From: Saccoglossus kowalevskii
Lineage: Eukaryota > Hemichordata > Enteropneusta > Harrimaniidae
Length of the DNA: 34,528 bases
Assembly: GCF_000003605.2 (NCBI RefSeq)
Contig: NW_003117699.1
Span: forward strand, 1-34,528
Direction: 5' to 3'
Positions within the stretch are counted from its first letter, which is position 1. Each line of letters opens with the position of its first letter. Positions 8,491 through 20,876 of the stretch are shown here, in pieces. The position numbers and the translations under genes are program-made. The notes under the pieces are model-generated. The model was not told where the DNA came from. It did no database searches and saw nothing but the letters and a program-made list of their open reading frames with translations.

Positions 8491-9379
8491 GGGATTTTTT
8501 TTGGTTTCATCACATACATATCAAGATATGAGACAACGTTCGTGCATCTTTTTTTTCACTGTGATGTTAATCATTTTTAGTAGAAAGACATGGAAATCTA
8601 GGCTTGTTTTCAAATCATGAACATTTTTCAATTCCCAATTATTTTCGGAGAACAAGTTGGTGACGCTGTCGGCACATAGTGGAGTTTGACCAGTTAACTT
8701 ACCGTGAAAAGTCGTACAAAGTGAACGCAAAGTTGTGTAAAGTGATTACAAAGTTTGTAGATGTATTTGTATGTTTGACCTAAGTTGTTGGCATATAGAA
8801 ACCCGCAATTGTAAAGTCACTCAAATGAATAAAAGGGAGATGAAAACAGCCTATATTAGCAGAGTATCACATGAGCTGACTGACCATAAAGATGAGAGAA
8901 ACAGCATGCAAAGTTGATAAAAGCGTTCAAAACGTTGGCGGAGTTGCATGTATATATAACCTAAGTCATTGGAATGCCAACCCCGCAGTTAAATTTCGAA
9001 AACATTAAGTATATGTCTAGAAAATTCCCGATATGTAAGCAGATTATCGTAACTGCGAACCGAAAATCGAAGACAAACTGCTTACAAAGTTATGAAAAGC
9101 GATTGCAAAGTTTGTAGATTCGTTTGGCAATGTTACATATGATATTATATTGACGGGTTCCATAGTCAAAAGTTCGAAAACGTAAATACATATTTCGCAC
9201 ATTGCCGTTAAAGTAGCGTACTATCACTCGGAGCATGTAGAGGTCATAGGTCAATTCAAGAAGTTACTTGTACAAAAGCTATCAAGTTTAAAACAGTTTC
9301 AAAAATGAAATAGTCGCTAATTCAAGTATATTTCAAATTACGTAAGCAGTAGTGTGGGTAGGTAAAGAAACAAAGTTTA
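8429..9379 (+). repeat. Satellite unit U9 (951 bp)
   Basis: Three one-base losses between 8521 and 8635. GTGTAAAG near 8736 puts a stop at the head of the common short open frame. AAAAGGGAG near 8830 is private; ATCGTAACTG near 9046 is shared with U11. Confidence 0.97.
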
Positions 9380-9441
9380 AAGTTAAACTCAATCGGGCAT
9401 GGTTAGTTCTTGCATGTTAGACTGCCTGAGAAAACCAGCTG
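9380..9441 (+). pseudogene. 5S rRNA-derived segment, U10
   Basis: T-tract 9446-9453 (8 T). Box C changed to GCATGTTAGACTG. Confidence 0.85.
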
Positions 9442-10331
9442 GGGATTTTTTTTGGTTTCATCACATACATATCAAAGATATGAGACAACGTTCATGCATC
9501 TTTTTTCACTGTGATGTTAATCATTTTTAGTAGAAAGACATGGAAATTTAGGCTTGTTTTCAAATTCATGAACATTTTTCAATTTCCTTATTATTTTCGG
9601 AGAACAAGTTGGTGACGCTGTCGGTACATAGTGGAGTTTGACCAGTTAACTTACCGTGAAAAGTCGTACAAAGTGAACGCAAAGTTGTGCAAAGTGATTA
9701 CAAAGTTTGTAGATGTATTTGTATGTATGACCTAAGTTGTTGGCATATAGAAACCCGCAATTGTAAAGTCAAACAAATGAATAAAAGCGAGATGAAAACA
9801 GCCTATATTAGCAGAGTATCACATGAGCTGACTGACCATAAAGATGATAGAAACAGCATGCAAAGTTGATAAAAGCGTTCAAAACGTTGGCGGAGTTGCA
9901 TGTATATATAATATAAGTCATTGGAATGCCAACCCCGCAGTTAAATTTCGAAAACATTAAGTATATGTTTAGAAAATCTCCGATATGTAAGCAGATTATC
10001 GCAACTGCGAACCGAAAATCGAAGACAAACTGCTTACAAAGTTATGAAAAGCGATTGCAAAGTTTGTAGATTCGTTTGGCAATGTTACATATGATATTAT
10101 ATTGACGGGTTCCATAGTCAAAAGTTCGAAAACGTAAATACATATTTCGCACATTGCCGTTAAAGTAGCGTACTATCACTCGGAGCATGTAGAGGTCATA
10201 GGTCAATTCAAGAAGTTACTTGTACAAAAGCTATCAAGTTTAAAACAGTTTCAAATATGAAATAGTCGCTAATTCGAGTATATTTCCAATTACGTAAGCA
10301 GTAGTGTGGGTAGGTGAAGAGACAAAGTTTA
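9380..10331 (+). repeat. Satellite unit U10 (952 bp)
   Basis: Box C of the 5S-like segment carries two changes (GCATGTTAGAC near 9412). TTCATGCATC near 9491 is shared with U31 and U33. TATGTATGACC near 9722 is shared only with U11. Confidence 0.97.
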
Positions 10332-10393
10332 AAGTTAAACTCAATCGGGCATGGTTAGTTCTTGCATGGGAGACTGCCTGAGAAAACCAGCTG
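10332..10393 (+). pseudogene. 5S rRNA-derived segment, U11
   Basis: T-tract 10398-10404 (7 T), then AGG. AGCTGAGGA form. Confidence 0.85.
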
Positions 10394-11284
10394 AGGATTT
10401 TTTTAGGTTTCATCACATACATATCAAAGATATGAGACAACGTTCGTGCATCTTTTTTTCACTGTGATGTTAATCATTTTTAGTAGAAAGACATGGAAAT
10501 TTAGGCTTGTTTTCAAATTCATGAGTATTTTTCAATTTCCTTATTATTTTCGGAGAACAAGTTGGTGACGCTGTCGGTACATAGTGGAGTTTGACCAGTT
10601 AACTTACCGTGAAAAGTCGTACAAAGTGAACGCAAAGTAGTGCAAAGTGATTACAAAGTTTGTAGATGTATTTGTATGTATGACCTAAGTTGTTGGCATA
10701 TAGAAACCCGCAATTGTAAAGTCAAACAAATGAATAAAAGCGAGATGAAAACAGCCTATATTAGCAGAGTATCACATGAGCTGACTGACCATAAAGATGA
10801 TAGAAACAGCATGCAAAGTTGATAAAAGCGTTCAAAACGTTGGCGGAGTTGCATGTATATATAACCTAAGTCATTGGAATGCCAACCCCGCAGTTAAATT
10901 TCGAAAACATTAAGTATATGTCTAGAAAATTCCCGATATGTAAGCAGATTATCGTAACTGCGAACCGAAAATCGAAGACAAACTGCTTACAAAGTTATGA
11001 AAAGCGATTGCAAAGTTTGTAGATTCGTTTGGCAATGTTACATATGATATTATATTGACGGGTTCCATAGTCAAAAGTTCGAAAACGTAAATACATATTT
11101 CGCACATTGCCGTTAAAGTAGCGTACTATCACTCGGAGCATGTAGAGGTCATAGGTCAATTCAAGAAGTTACTTGTACAAAAGCTATCAAGTTTAAAACA
11201 GTTTCAAATATGAAATAGTCGTTAATTCGAGTATATTTCCAATTACATAAGCAGTAGTGTGGGTAGGTGAAGAGACAAAGTTTA
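10332..11284 (+). repeat. Satellite unit U11 (953 bp)
   Basis: First T-tract is 7 T followed by AGG. The end of the unit has CAAATATGAAATAG plus GTCGTTAATTCG near 11205-11229, a pair that recurs at the end of U34, about 21 kb away. Confidence 0.97.
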
Positions 11285-11346
11285 AAGTTAAACTCAATCG
11301 GGCATGGTTAGTTCTTGCATGGCAGACTGCCTGAGAAAACCAGCTG
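11285..11346 (+). pseudogene. 5S rRNA-derived segment, U12
   Basis: T-tract 11351-11358 (8 T). Box C has ATGGCAGACTG; AGCTGAAGA is private. Confidence 0.85.
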
Positions 11347-12227
11347 AAGATTTTTTTTAGGTTTCATCACATACATATCAAAGATATGAGACAACGTTTG
11401 TGCATCTTTTTTCACTGTGATGTTAATCATTTTTAGTAGAAAGACATGGAAATTTAGGCTTGTTTTCAAATTCATGAACATTTTTCAATTTCCTTATTAT
11501 TTTCGGAGAACAAGTTGGTGACGCTGTCGGTACATAGTGGAGTTTGACCAGTTAACTTACCGTGAAAAGTCGTACAAAGTGAACGCAAAGTTGTGCAAAG
11601 TGATTACAAAGTTTGTAGATGTATTTGTATGTTTGACCTAAGTTGTTGGCATATAGAAACCCGCAATTGTAAAGTCAAACAAATGAATAAAAGCGAGATG
11701 AAAACAGCCTATATTAGCAGAGTATCATATGAGCTGACTGACCATAAAGATGATAGAAACAGCATGCAAAGTTGATAAAAGCGTTCAAAACGTTGGCGGA
11801 GTTGCATGTATATATAACATAAGTCATTGGAATGCCAACCCCGCAGTTGAATTTCGAAAACATTAAGTATATGTCTAGAAAATTCCCGATATGTAAGCAG
11901 ATTATCGCAACTGCGAACCGAAAATCGAAGACAAACTGCTTACAAAGTTATGAAAAGCGATTGCAAAGTTTGTAGATTCGTTTGGCAATGTTACATATGA
12001 TATTATATTGACGGGTTCCATAGTCAAAAGTTCGAAAACGTAAATACATATTTCGCACATTGCCGTTAAAGTAGCGTAGAGCATGTAGAGGTCATAGGTC
12101 AATTCAAGAAGTTACTTGTACAAAAGCTATCAAGTTTAAAACAGTTTCAAAAATGAAATAGTCGCTAATTCGTGTATATTTCAAATTACGTAAGCAGTAG
12201 TGTGGGTAGCTGAAGAGACAAAGTTTA
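11285..12227 (+). repeat. Satellite unit U12 (943 bp, small deletion)
   Basis: Lacks 10 bp (CTATCACTCG) between GCGTA and GAGCATG near 12078, inside the tail of internal module C. GTATCATATGAGC and ATAACATAAG are private changes. Box C has GGCAGACTGCC. Confidence 0.97.
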
Positions 12228-12289
12228 AAGTTAAGCTCAATCGGGCATGGTTAGTTCTTGCATGGGAGACTGCCTGAGAAAACCAGCTG
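12228..12289 (+). pseudogene. 5S rRNA-derived segment, U13
   Basis: T-tract 12294-12301 (8 T). TTAAGCTC form of box A, as U2. Confidence 0.85.
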
Positions 12290-13181
12290 GGGATTTTTTT
12301 TGGATTCATCACATACATATCAAAGATATGAGACAACGTTCGTGCATCTTTTTTTCACTGTGATGTTAATCATTTTTAGTAGAAAGACATGGAAATTTAG
12401 GCTTGTTTTCAAATTCATGAACATTTTTTCAATTTCCTTATTATTTTCGGAGAACAAGTTGGTGACGCTGTCGGTACATAGTGGAGTTTGACCAGTTAAC
12501 TTACCGTGAAAAGTCGTACAAAGTGAACGCAAAGTTGTGCAAAGTGATTACAAAGTTTGTAGATGTATTTGTATGTTTGACCTAAGTTGTTGGCATATAG
12601 AAACCCGCAATTGTAAAGTCAAACAAATGAATAAAAGCGAGATGCAAACAGCCTATATTAGCAGAGTATCACATGAGCTGACTGACCATAAAGATGATAG
12701 AAACAGCATGCAAAGTTGATAAAAGCATTCAAAACGTTGGCGGAGTTGCATGTATATATAACCTAAGTCATTGGAATGCCAACCCCGCAGTTAAATTTCG
12801 AAAACATTAAGTATATGTCTAGAAAATTCCCGATATGTAAGCAGATTATCGCAACTGCGAACCGAAAATCGAAGACAAACTGCTTACAAAGTTATGAAAA
12901 GCGATTGCAAAGTTTGTAGATTCGTTTGGCAATGTTACATATGATATTATATTGACGGGTTCCATAGTCAAAAGTTCGAAAACGTAAATACATATTACGC
13001 ACATTGCCGTTAAAGTAGCGTACTATCACTCGGAGCATGTAGAGGTCATAGGTCAATTCAAGAAGTTACTTGTACAAAAGCTATCAAGTTTAAAACAGTT
13101 TCAAAAATGAAATAGTCGCTAATTCGAGTATATTTCCAATTACGTAAGCAGTAGTGTGGGTAGGTGAAGAGACAAAGTTTA
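12228..13181 (+). repeat. Satellite unit U13 (954 bp)
   Basis: Close to consensus. Private changes include TGGATTCATC near 12301, GATGCAAACAG near 12642, AAAGCATTC near 12722 and CATATTACGC near 12991. Confidence 0.97.
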
Positions 13182-13243
13182 AAGTTAAATTCAATCGGGC
13201 ATGGTTAGTTCTTGCATGGGAGACTGCCTGAGAAAACCAGCTG
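13182..13243 (+). pseudogene. 5S rRNA-derived segment, U14
   Basis: T-tract 13248-13256 (9 T). TTAAATTC in box A is private. Confidence 0.85.
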
Positions 13244-14135
13244 GGGATTTTTTTTTGGTTTCATCACATACATATCAAAGATATGAGACAACGTTCGTGC
13301 ATCTTTTTTTCACTGTGATGTTAATCATTTTTAGTAGAAAGACATGGAAATTTAGGCTTGTTTTCAAATTCATGAACATTTTTCAATTTCCTTATTATTT
13401 TCGGAGAACATGTTGGTGACGCTGTCGGTACATAGTGGAGTTTGACCAGTTAACTTACAGTGAAAATTCGTACAAAGTGAACGCAAAGTTGTGCAAAGTG
13501 ATTACAAAGTTTGTAGATGTATTTGTATGTTTGACCTAAGTTGTTGGTATATAGAAACCCGCAATTGTAAAGTCAAACAAATGAATAAAAGCGAGATGAA
13601 AACAGCCTATATTAGCAGAGTATCACATGAGCTGACTGACCATAAAGATGATAGAAACAGCATGCAAAGTTGATAAAAGCGTTCAAAACGTTGGCGGAGT
13701 TGCATGTATATATAACCTAAGTCATTGGAATGCCAACCCCGCAGTTAAATTTCGAAAACATTAAGTATATGTCTAGAAAATTCCCGATATGTAAGCAGAT
13801 TATCGCAACTGCGAACCGAAAATCGAAGACAAACTGCTTACAAAGTTATGAAAAGCGATTGCAAAGTTTGTAGATTCGTTTGGCAATGTTACATATGATA
13901 TTATATTGACGGGTTCCATAGTCAAAAGTTCGAAAACGTAAATACATATTTCGCGCATTGCCGTTAAAGTTGCGTACTATCACTCGGAGCATGTATAGGT
14001 CATAGGTCAATTCAAGAAGTTACTTGTACTAAAGCTATTAAGTTTAAAACAGTTTCAAAAATGAAATAGTCGCTAATTCGAGTATATTTCAAATTACGTA
14101 AGCAGTAGTGTGGGTAGGTGAATAGACAAAGTTTA
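13182..14135 (+). repeat. Satellite unit U14 (954 bp)
   Basis: Shares many variants with U15 only: AACATGTTGG, CTTACAGTGAAAATTCG, TTGGTATATAG, GTTGCGTAC, GTATAGGTC and GTACTAAAGC. The pair reads as a recent duplication. Confidence 0.97.
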
Positions 14136-14197
14136 AAGTTAAGCTCAATCGGGCATGGTTAGTTCTTGCATGGGAGACTGCCTGAGAAAACCAGCTG
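14136..14197 (+). pseudogene. 5S rRNA-derived segment, U15
   Basis: T-tract 14202-14210 (9 T). Identical to U2 over the 62 columns as far as read. Confidence 0.85.
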
Positions 14198-15089
14198 GGG
14201 ATTTTTTTTTGGTTTCATCACATACATATCAAAGATATGAGACAACGTTCGTGCATCTTTTTTTCACTGTGATGTTAATCATTTTTAGTAGAAAGATATG
14301 GAAATTTAGGCTTGTTTTCAAATTCATGAACATTTTTCAATTTCCTTATTATTTTCGGAGAACATGTTGGTGACGCTGTCGGTACATAGTGGAGTTTGAC
14401 CAGTTAACTTACAGTGAAAATTCGTACAAAGTGAACGCAAAGTTGTGCAAAGTGATTACTAAGTTTGTAGATGTATTTGTATGTTTGACCTAAGTTGTTG
14501 GTATATAGAAACCCGCAATTGTAAAGTCAAACAAATGAATAAAAGCGAGATGAAAACAGCCTATATTAGCAGAGTATCACATGAGCTGACTGACCATAAA
14601 AATGATAGAAACAGCATGCAAAGTTGATAAAAGCGTTCAAAACGTTTGTGGAGTTGCATGTATATATAACTTAAGTCATTGGAATGCCAAGCCCGCAGTT
14701 AAATTTCGAAAACATTAAGTATATGTCTAGAAAATTCCCGATATGTAAGCAGATTATCGCAACTGCGAACCGAAAATCGAAGACAAACTGCTTACAAAGT
14801 TATGAAAAGCGATTGCAAAGTTTGTAGATTCGTTTGGCAATGTTACATATGATATTATATTGACGGGTTCCATAGTCAAAAGTTCGAAAACGTAAATACA
14901 TATTTCGCACATTGCCGTTAAAGTTGCGTACTATCACTCGGAGCATGTATAGGTCATAGGTCAATTCAAGAAGTTACTTGTACTAAAGCTATTAAGTTTA
15001 AAACAGTTTCAAAAATGAAATAGTCGCTAATTCGAGTATATTTCAAATTACGTAAGCAGTAGTGTGGGTAGGTGAATAGACAAAGTTTA
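14136..15089 (+). repeat. Satellite unit U15 (954 bp)
   Basis: Near copy of U14. GATTACTAAG near 14454 places a stop in the common short frame. Private changes include ACGTTTGTGG near 14643 and CAAGCCCGC near 14689. Confidence 0.97.
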
Positions 15090-15151
15090 AAGTTAAGCTC
15101 AATCGGGCATGGTTAGTTCTTGCATGGGAGACTGCCTGAGAAAACCAGCTG
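15090..15151 (+). pseudogene. 5S rRNA-derived segment, U16
   Basis: T-tract 15156-15164 (9 T). Same as U2. Confidence 0.85.
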
Positions 15152-16043
15152 GGGATTTTTTTTTGGTTTCATCACATACATATCAAAGATATGAGACAAC
15201 GTTCGTGCATCTTTTTTTCACTGTGATGTTAATCATTTTTAGTAGAAAGACATGGAAATTTAGGCTTGTTTTCAAATTCATGAACATTTTTCAATTTCCT
15301 TATTATTTTCGGAGAACAAGTTGGTGACGCTGTCGGTTCATTGTGGAGTTTGACCAGTTAACTTACCGTGAAAAGTCGTACAAAGTGAACGCAAAGTTGT
15401 GCAAAGTGATTACAAAGTTTGTAGATGTATTTGTATGTTTGACCTAAGTTGTTGGCATATAGAAACCCGCAATTGTAAAGTCAAACAAATGAATAAAAGC
15501 GAGATGAAAACAGCCTATATTAGCAGAGTATCACATGAGCTGACTGACCATAAAGATGATAGAAACAGCATGCAAAGTTGATAAAAGCGTTCAAAACGTT
15601 GGCGGAGTTGCATGTATATATAACCTACGTCATTGGAATGCCAACCCCGCAGTTAAATTTCGAAAACATTAAGTATATGTCTAGAAAATTCCCGATATGT
15701 AAGCAGATTATCGCAACTGCGAACCGAAAATCGAAGACAAACTGCTTACAAAGTTATGAAAAGCGATTGCAAAGTTTGTAGATTCGTTTGGCAATGTTAC
15801 ATATGATATTATATTGACGGGTTCCATAGTCAAAAGTTCGAAAACGTAAATACATATTTCGCACATTGCCGTTAAAGTAGCGTACTATCACTCGGAGCAT
15901 GTAGAGGTCAAAGGTCAATTCAAGAAGTTACTTGTACAAAAGCTATCAAGTTTAAAACAGTTTCAAAAATGAAATAGTCGCTAATTCGAGTATATTTCAA
16001 ATTACGTAAGCAGTAGTGTGGGTAGGTGAAGAGACAAAGTTTA
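15090..16043 (+). repeat. Satellite unit U16 (954 bp)
   Basis: GTCGGTTCATTGTGG near 15331 and AACCTACGTC near 15622 are private. GGTCAAAGGTC near 15906 recurs only in U33. Confidence 0.97.
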
Positions 16044-16105
16044 AAGTTAAGCTCAATCGGGCATGGTTAGTTCTTGCATGGGAGACTGCCTGAGAAAACC
16101 AGCTG
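16044..16105 (+). pseudogene. 5S rRNA-derived segment, U17
   Basis: T-tract 16110-16117 (8 T). Same as U2. Confidence 0.85.
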
Positions 16106-16997
16106 GGGATTTTTTTTGGTTTCATCACATACATATCAAAGATATGAGACAACGTTCGTGCATCTTTTTTTTCACTGTGATGTTAATCATTTTTAGTAGA
16201 AAGACATGGAAATCTAGGCTTGTTTTCAAATTCATGAACATTTTTCAATTTCCCTATTATTTTCGGAGAACAAGATGGTGACGCTGTCGGCACATAGTGG
16301 AGTTTGACCAGTTAACTTACCGTGAAAAGTCGTACAAAGTGAACGCAAAGTTGTGCAAAGTGATTACAAAGTTTGTAGATGTATTTGTATGTTTGACCTA
16401 AGTTGTTGGCATATAGAAACCCGCAATTGTAAAGTCAAACAAATGAATAAAAGCGAGATGAAAACAGCCTATATTAGCAGTGTATCACATGAGCTGACTG
16501 ACCGTAAAGACGATAGAAACAGCATGCAAAGTTGATAAAAGCGTTCAAAACGTTGGCGGAGTTGCATGTATATATAACCTAAGTCATTGGAATGCCAACC
16601 CCGCAGTTAAATTTCGAAAACATTAAGTATATGTCTAGAAAATTCCCGATATGTAAGCAGATTATCGCAACTGCGAACCGAAAATCGAAGACAAACTGCT
16701 TACAAAGTTATGAAAAGCGATTGCAAAGTTTGTAGATTCGTTTGGCAATGTTACATATGATATTATATTGACGGGTTCCATAGTCAAAAGTTCGAAAACG
16801 TAAATACATATTTCGCACATTGCCGTTAAAGTAGCGTACTATCACTCGGAGCATGTAGAGGTCATAGGTCAATTCAAGAAGTTACTTGTACAAAAGCTAT
16901 CAAGTTTAAAACAGTTTCAAAAATGAAATAGTCGCTAATTCGAGTATATTTCCAATTACGTAAGCAGTAGTGTGGGTAGGTGAAGAGACAAAGTTTA
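16044..16997 (+). repeat. Satellite unit U17 (954 bp)
   Basis: ACAAGATGGTG near 16270 is shared with U34 only and AGCAGTGTATC near 16477 with U33 only. With U16/U33 this ties U16-U17 to U33-U34. Confidence 0.97.
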
Positions 16998-17059
16998 AAG
17001 TTAAACTCAATCGGGCATGGTTAGTTCTTGCATGGGAGACTGCCTGAGAAAACCAGCTG
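16998..17059 (+). pseudogene. 5S rRNA-derived segment, U18
   Basis: T-tract 17064-17071 (8 T). TTAAACTC and AGCTGAGGA alleles. Confidence 0.85.
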
Positions 17060-17952
17060 AGGATTTTTTTTGGTTTCATCACATACATATCAAAGATATG
17101 AGACAACGTTCGTGCATCTTTTTTTTCACTGTGATGTTAATCATTTTTAGTAGAAAGACATGGGAATCTAGGCTTGTTTTCAAATTCATGAACATTTTTC
17201 AATTTCCTTATTATTTTCGGAGAACAAGTTGGTGACGCTGTCGGCACATAGTGGAGTTTGACCAGTTAACTTACCGTGAAAAGTCGTACAAAGTGAACGC
17301 AAAGTTGTGCAATGTGATTACAAAGTTTGTAGATGTATTTGTATGTTTGACCTAAGTTGTTGGCATATAGAAACCCGCAATTGTAAAGTCAAACAAATGA
17401 ATAAAAGCGAGATGAAAACAGCCTATATTAGCAGAGTATCACATGAGCTGACTGACCATAAAGATGATAGAAACAGCATGCAAAGTTGATAAAAGCGTTC
17501 AAAACGTTGGCGGAGTTGCATGACATATATAACCTAAGTCATTGGAATGCCAGCCCCGCAGTTAAATTTCGAAAACATTAAGTATATGTCTGGAAAGTTC
17601 CCGATATGTAAGCTGATTATCGCAACTGCGAACCGAAAATCGAAGACAAACTGCTTACAAAGTTATGAAAAGCGATTGCAAAGTTTGTAGATTCGTTTGG
17701 CAATGTTACATATGATATTATATTGACGGGTTCCATAGTCAAAAGTTCGAAAACGTAAATACATATTTCGCACATTGCCGTTAAAGTAGCGTACTATCAC
17801 TCGGAGCATGTAGAGGTCATAGGTCAATTCAAGAAGTTACTTGTACAAAAGCTATCAAGTTTAAAACAGTTTCAAAAATGAAATAGTCGCTAATTCGAGT
17901 ATATTTCAAATTACGTAAGCAGTAGTGTGGGTAGGTGAATAGACAAAGTTTG
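16998..17952 (+). repeat. Satellite unit U18 (955 bp)
   Basis: TGCAATGTGATT near 17308 is shared only with U30. CATGACATATAT near 17519 alters the TATA-like stretch. GTCTGGAAAGTTC near 17588 is private. Confidence 0.97.
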
Positions 17953-18014
17953 AAGTTAAGCTCAATCGGGCATGGTTAGTTCTTGCATGGGAGACTGCCT
18001 GAGAAAACCAGCTG
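17953..18014 (+). pseudogene. 5S rRNA-derived segment, U19
   Basis: T-tract 18019-18027 (9 T). Preceded by TTTGAAGTTAAGC, whose G restores the GAAG found in canonical 5S at 48-51. Confidence 0.85.
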
Positions 18015-18908
18015 GGGATTTTTTTTTGGTTTCATCACATACATATCAAAGATATGGGACAACGTTCGTGCATCTTTTTTTTGCACTGTGATGTTAATCA
18101 TTTTTAGTAGAAAGACATGGAAATCTAGGCTTGTTTTCAAATTCATGAACATTTTTCAATTTCCCTATTATTTTCGGAGAACAAGTTGGTGACGCTGTCG
18201 GCACATAGTGGAGTTTGACCAGTTAACTTACCGTGAAAAGTCGTACAAAGTGAACGCAAAGTTGTGCAAAGTGATTACAAAGTTTGTAGATGTATTTGTA
18301 TGTTTAACCTAAGTTGTTGGCATATAGAAACCCGCAATTGTAAAGTCAAACAAATGAATAAAAGCGAGATGAAAACAGCCTATAATAGCAGAGTATCACA
18401 TGAGCTGACTGACCATAAAGATGATAGAAACAGCATGCAAAGTTGATAAAAGCGTTCAAAACGTTGGTGGAGTTGCATGTATATATAACTTAAGTCATTG
18501 GAATGCCAACCCCGCAGTTAAATTTCGAAAACATTAAGTATATGTCTAGAAAATTCCCGATATGTAAGCAGATTATCGCAACTGCGAACCGAAAATCGAA
18601 GACAAACTGCTTACAAAGTTATGAAAAGCGATTGCAAAGTTTGTAGATTCGTTTGGCAATGCTACATATGATATTATATTGACGGGTTCCATAGTCAAAA
18701 GTTCGAAAACGTAAATACATATTTCGCACATTGCCGTTAAAGTAGCGTACTATCACTCCGAGCATGTAGAAGTCATAGGTCAATTCAAGAAGTTACTTGT
18801 ACAAAAGCTTTCAAGTTTAAAACAGTTTCAAAAATGAAATAGTCGCTAATTCGAGTATATTTCAAATTACGTAAGCAGTAGTGTGGGTAGGTGAAGAGAC
18901 AAAGTTTA
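17953..18908 (+). repeat. Satellite unit U19 (956 bp)
   Basis: Starts the U19-U22 block marked by TATAATAG, GTTGGTGGAG and AACTTAAG. CAATGCTACAT near 18657 and CACTCCGAGC near 18753 recur in U21; AAAGCTTTCAAG near 18804 recurs in U22. Confidence 0.97.
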
Positions 18909-18969
18909 AAGTTAAGCTCAATCGGGCATGGTTAGTTCTAGCATGGGAGACTGCCTGAGAAAACCACTG
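18909..18969 (+). pseudogene. 5S rRNA-derived segment, U20
   Basis: T-tract 18974-18980 (7 T). One G lost (CCACTGAGG); GTTCTAGCATGG changes the base before box C. Confidence 0.83.
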
Positions 18970-19861
18970 AGGATTTTTTTAGGTTTCATCACATACATAT
19001 CAAAGATATGAGACAACGTTCGTGCATCTTTTTTTTCACTGTGATGTTAATCATTTTTAGTAGAAAGACATGGAAATCTAGGCTTGTTTTCAAATTCATG
19101 AACATTTTTCAATTTCCCTATTATTTTCGGAGAACAAGTTGGTGACGCTGTCGGCATATAGAGGAGTTTGACCAGTTAACTTAACGTGAAAAGTCGTACA
19201 AAGTGAACGCAAAGTTGTGCAAAGTGATTACAAAGTTTGTAGATGTATTTGTATGTTTGACCTAAGTTGTTGGCATATAGAAACCCGCAATTGTAAAGTC
19301 AAACAAATGAATAAAAGCGAGATGAAAACAGCCTATAATAGAAGAGTATCACATGAGCTGACTGACCATAAAGATGATAGAAACAGCATGCAAAGTTGAT
19401 AAAAGCGTTCAAAACGTTGGTGGAGTTGCATGTATATATAACTTAAGTCATTGGAATGCCAACCCCGCAGTTAAATTTCGAAAACATTAAGTATATGTCT
19501 AGAAAATTCCCGATATGTAAGCAGATTATCGCAACTGCGAACCGAAAATCGAAGACAAACTGCTTACAAAGTTATGAAAATCGATTGCAAAGTTTGTAGA
19601 TTCGTTTGGCAATGTTACATATGATATTACATTGACGGGTTCCATAGTCAAAAGTTCGAAAACGTAAATACATATTTCGCACATTGCCGTTAAAGTAGCG
19701 TACTATCACTCGGAGCATGTAGAGGTCATAGGTCAATTCAAGAAGTTACTTGTACAAAAGCTATCAAGTTTAAAACAGTTTCAAAAATGAAATAGTCGCT
19801 AATTCGAGTATATTTCCAGTTACGGAGGCAGTAGTGTGGGTAGTTGAAGAGACAAAGTTTA
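18909..19861 (+). repeat. Satellite unit U20 (953 bp)
   Basis: The 5S-like segment has lost one G (CCACTGAGG), as in U22, and GGCATATAGAGG near 19153 is likewise shared with U22. TTACGGAGGC near 19820 and AAAATCGATT near 19577 are private. Confidence 0.97.
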
Positions 19862-19923
19862 AAGTTAAGCTCAATCGGGCATGGTTAGTTCTTGCATGGG
19901 AGACTGCCTGAGAAAACCAGCTG
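19862..19923 (+). pseudogene. 5S rRNA-derived segment, U21
   Basis: T-tract 19928-19936 (9 T), then CTTTC instead of GGTTTC. AGCTGGAGA allele. Confidence 0.85.
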
Positions 19924-20815
19924 GAGATTTTTTTTTCTTTCATCATATACATATCAAAGATATGAGAAAACGTTCGTGCATCTTTTTCTTCACTGTGATG
20001 TTAATCATTTTTAGTAGAAAGACATAGAAATTTAGGCTTGTTTTCAAATTCATGAACATTTTTCAATTTCCCTATTATTTTCGGAGAACAAGTTGGTGAC
20101 GCTGTCGGCACATAGTGGAGTTTGACCAGTTAACTTACCGTGAAAAGTCGTACAAAGTGAACGCAAAGTTGTGCAAAGTGATTACAAAGTTTGTAGATGT
20201 ATTTGTATGTTTGACCTAAGTTGTTGGCATATAGAAACCCGCAATTGTAAAGTCAAACAAATGAATAAAAGCGAGATGAAAACAGCCTATAATAGCAGAG
20301 TATCACATGAGCTGACTGACCATAAAGATGATAGAAACAGCATGCAAAGTTGATAAAAGCGTTCAAAACGTTGGTGGAGTTGCATGTATATATAACTTAA
20401 GTCATTGGAATGCCAACCCCGCAGTTAAATTTCGAAAACATTAAGTATATGTCTAGAAAATTCCCGATATGTAAGCAGATTATCGCAACTGCGAACCGAA
20501 AATCGAAGACAAACTGCTTACAAAGTTATGAAAAGCGATTGCAAAGTTTGTAGATTCGTTTGGCAATGCTACATATGATATTATATTGGCGGGTTCCATA
20601 GTCAAAAGTTCGAAAACGTAAATACATATTTCGCACATTGCCGTTAAAGTAGCGTACTATCACTCCGAGCATGTAGAAGTCATAGGTCAATTCAAGAAGT
20701 TACTTGTACAAAAGCTATCAAGTTTAAAACAGTTTCAAAAATGAAATAGTCGCTAATTCGAGTATATTTCCAATTACGTAAGCAGTAGTGTGGGTAGGTG
20801 AAGAGACAAAGTTTA
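19862..20815 (+). repeat. Satellite unit U21 (954 bp)
   Basis: Echoes U19 at the CAATGCTACAT and CACTCCGAGC sites. Its left part (GAGAAAACG and CTTTTTCTTCAC, near 19964-19991) resembles U28 instead, so the unit is a mosaic. Confidence 0.97.
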
Positions 20816-20876
20816 AAGTTAAACTCAATCGGGCATGGTTAGTTCTTGCATGGGAGACTGCCTGAGAAAACCACTG
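20816..20876 (+). pseudogene. 5S rRNA-derived segment, U22
   Basis: T-tract 20882-20887 (6 T, the shortest). Same one-base loss as U20; TTAAACTC allele. Confidence 0.83.
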
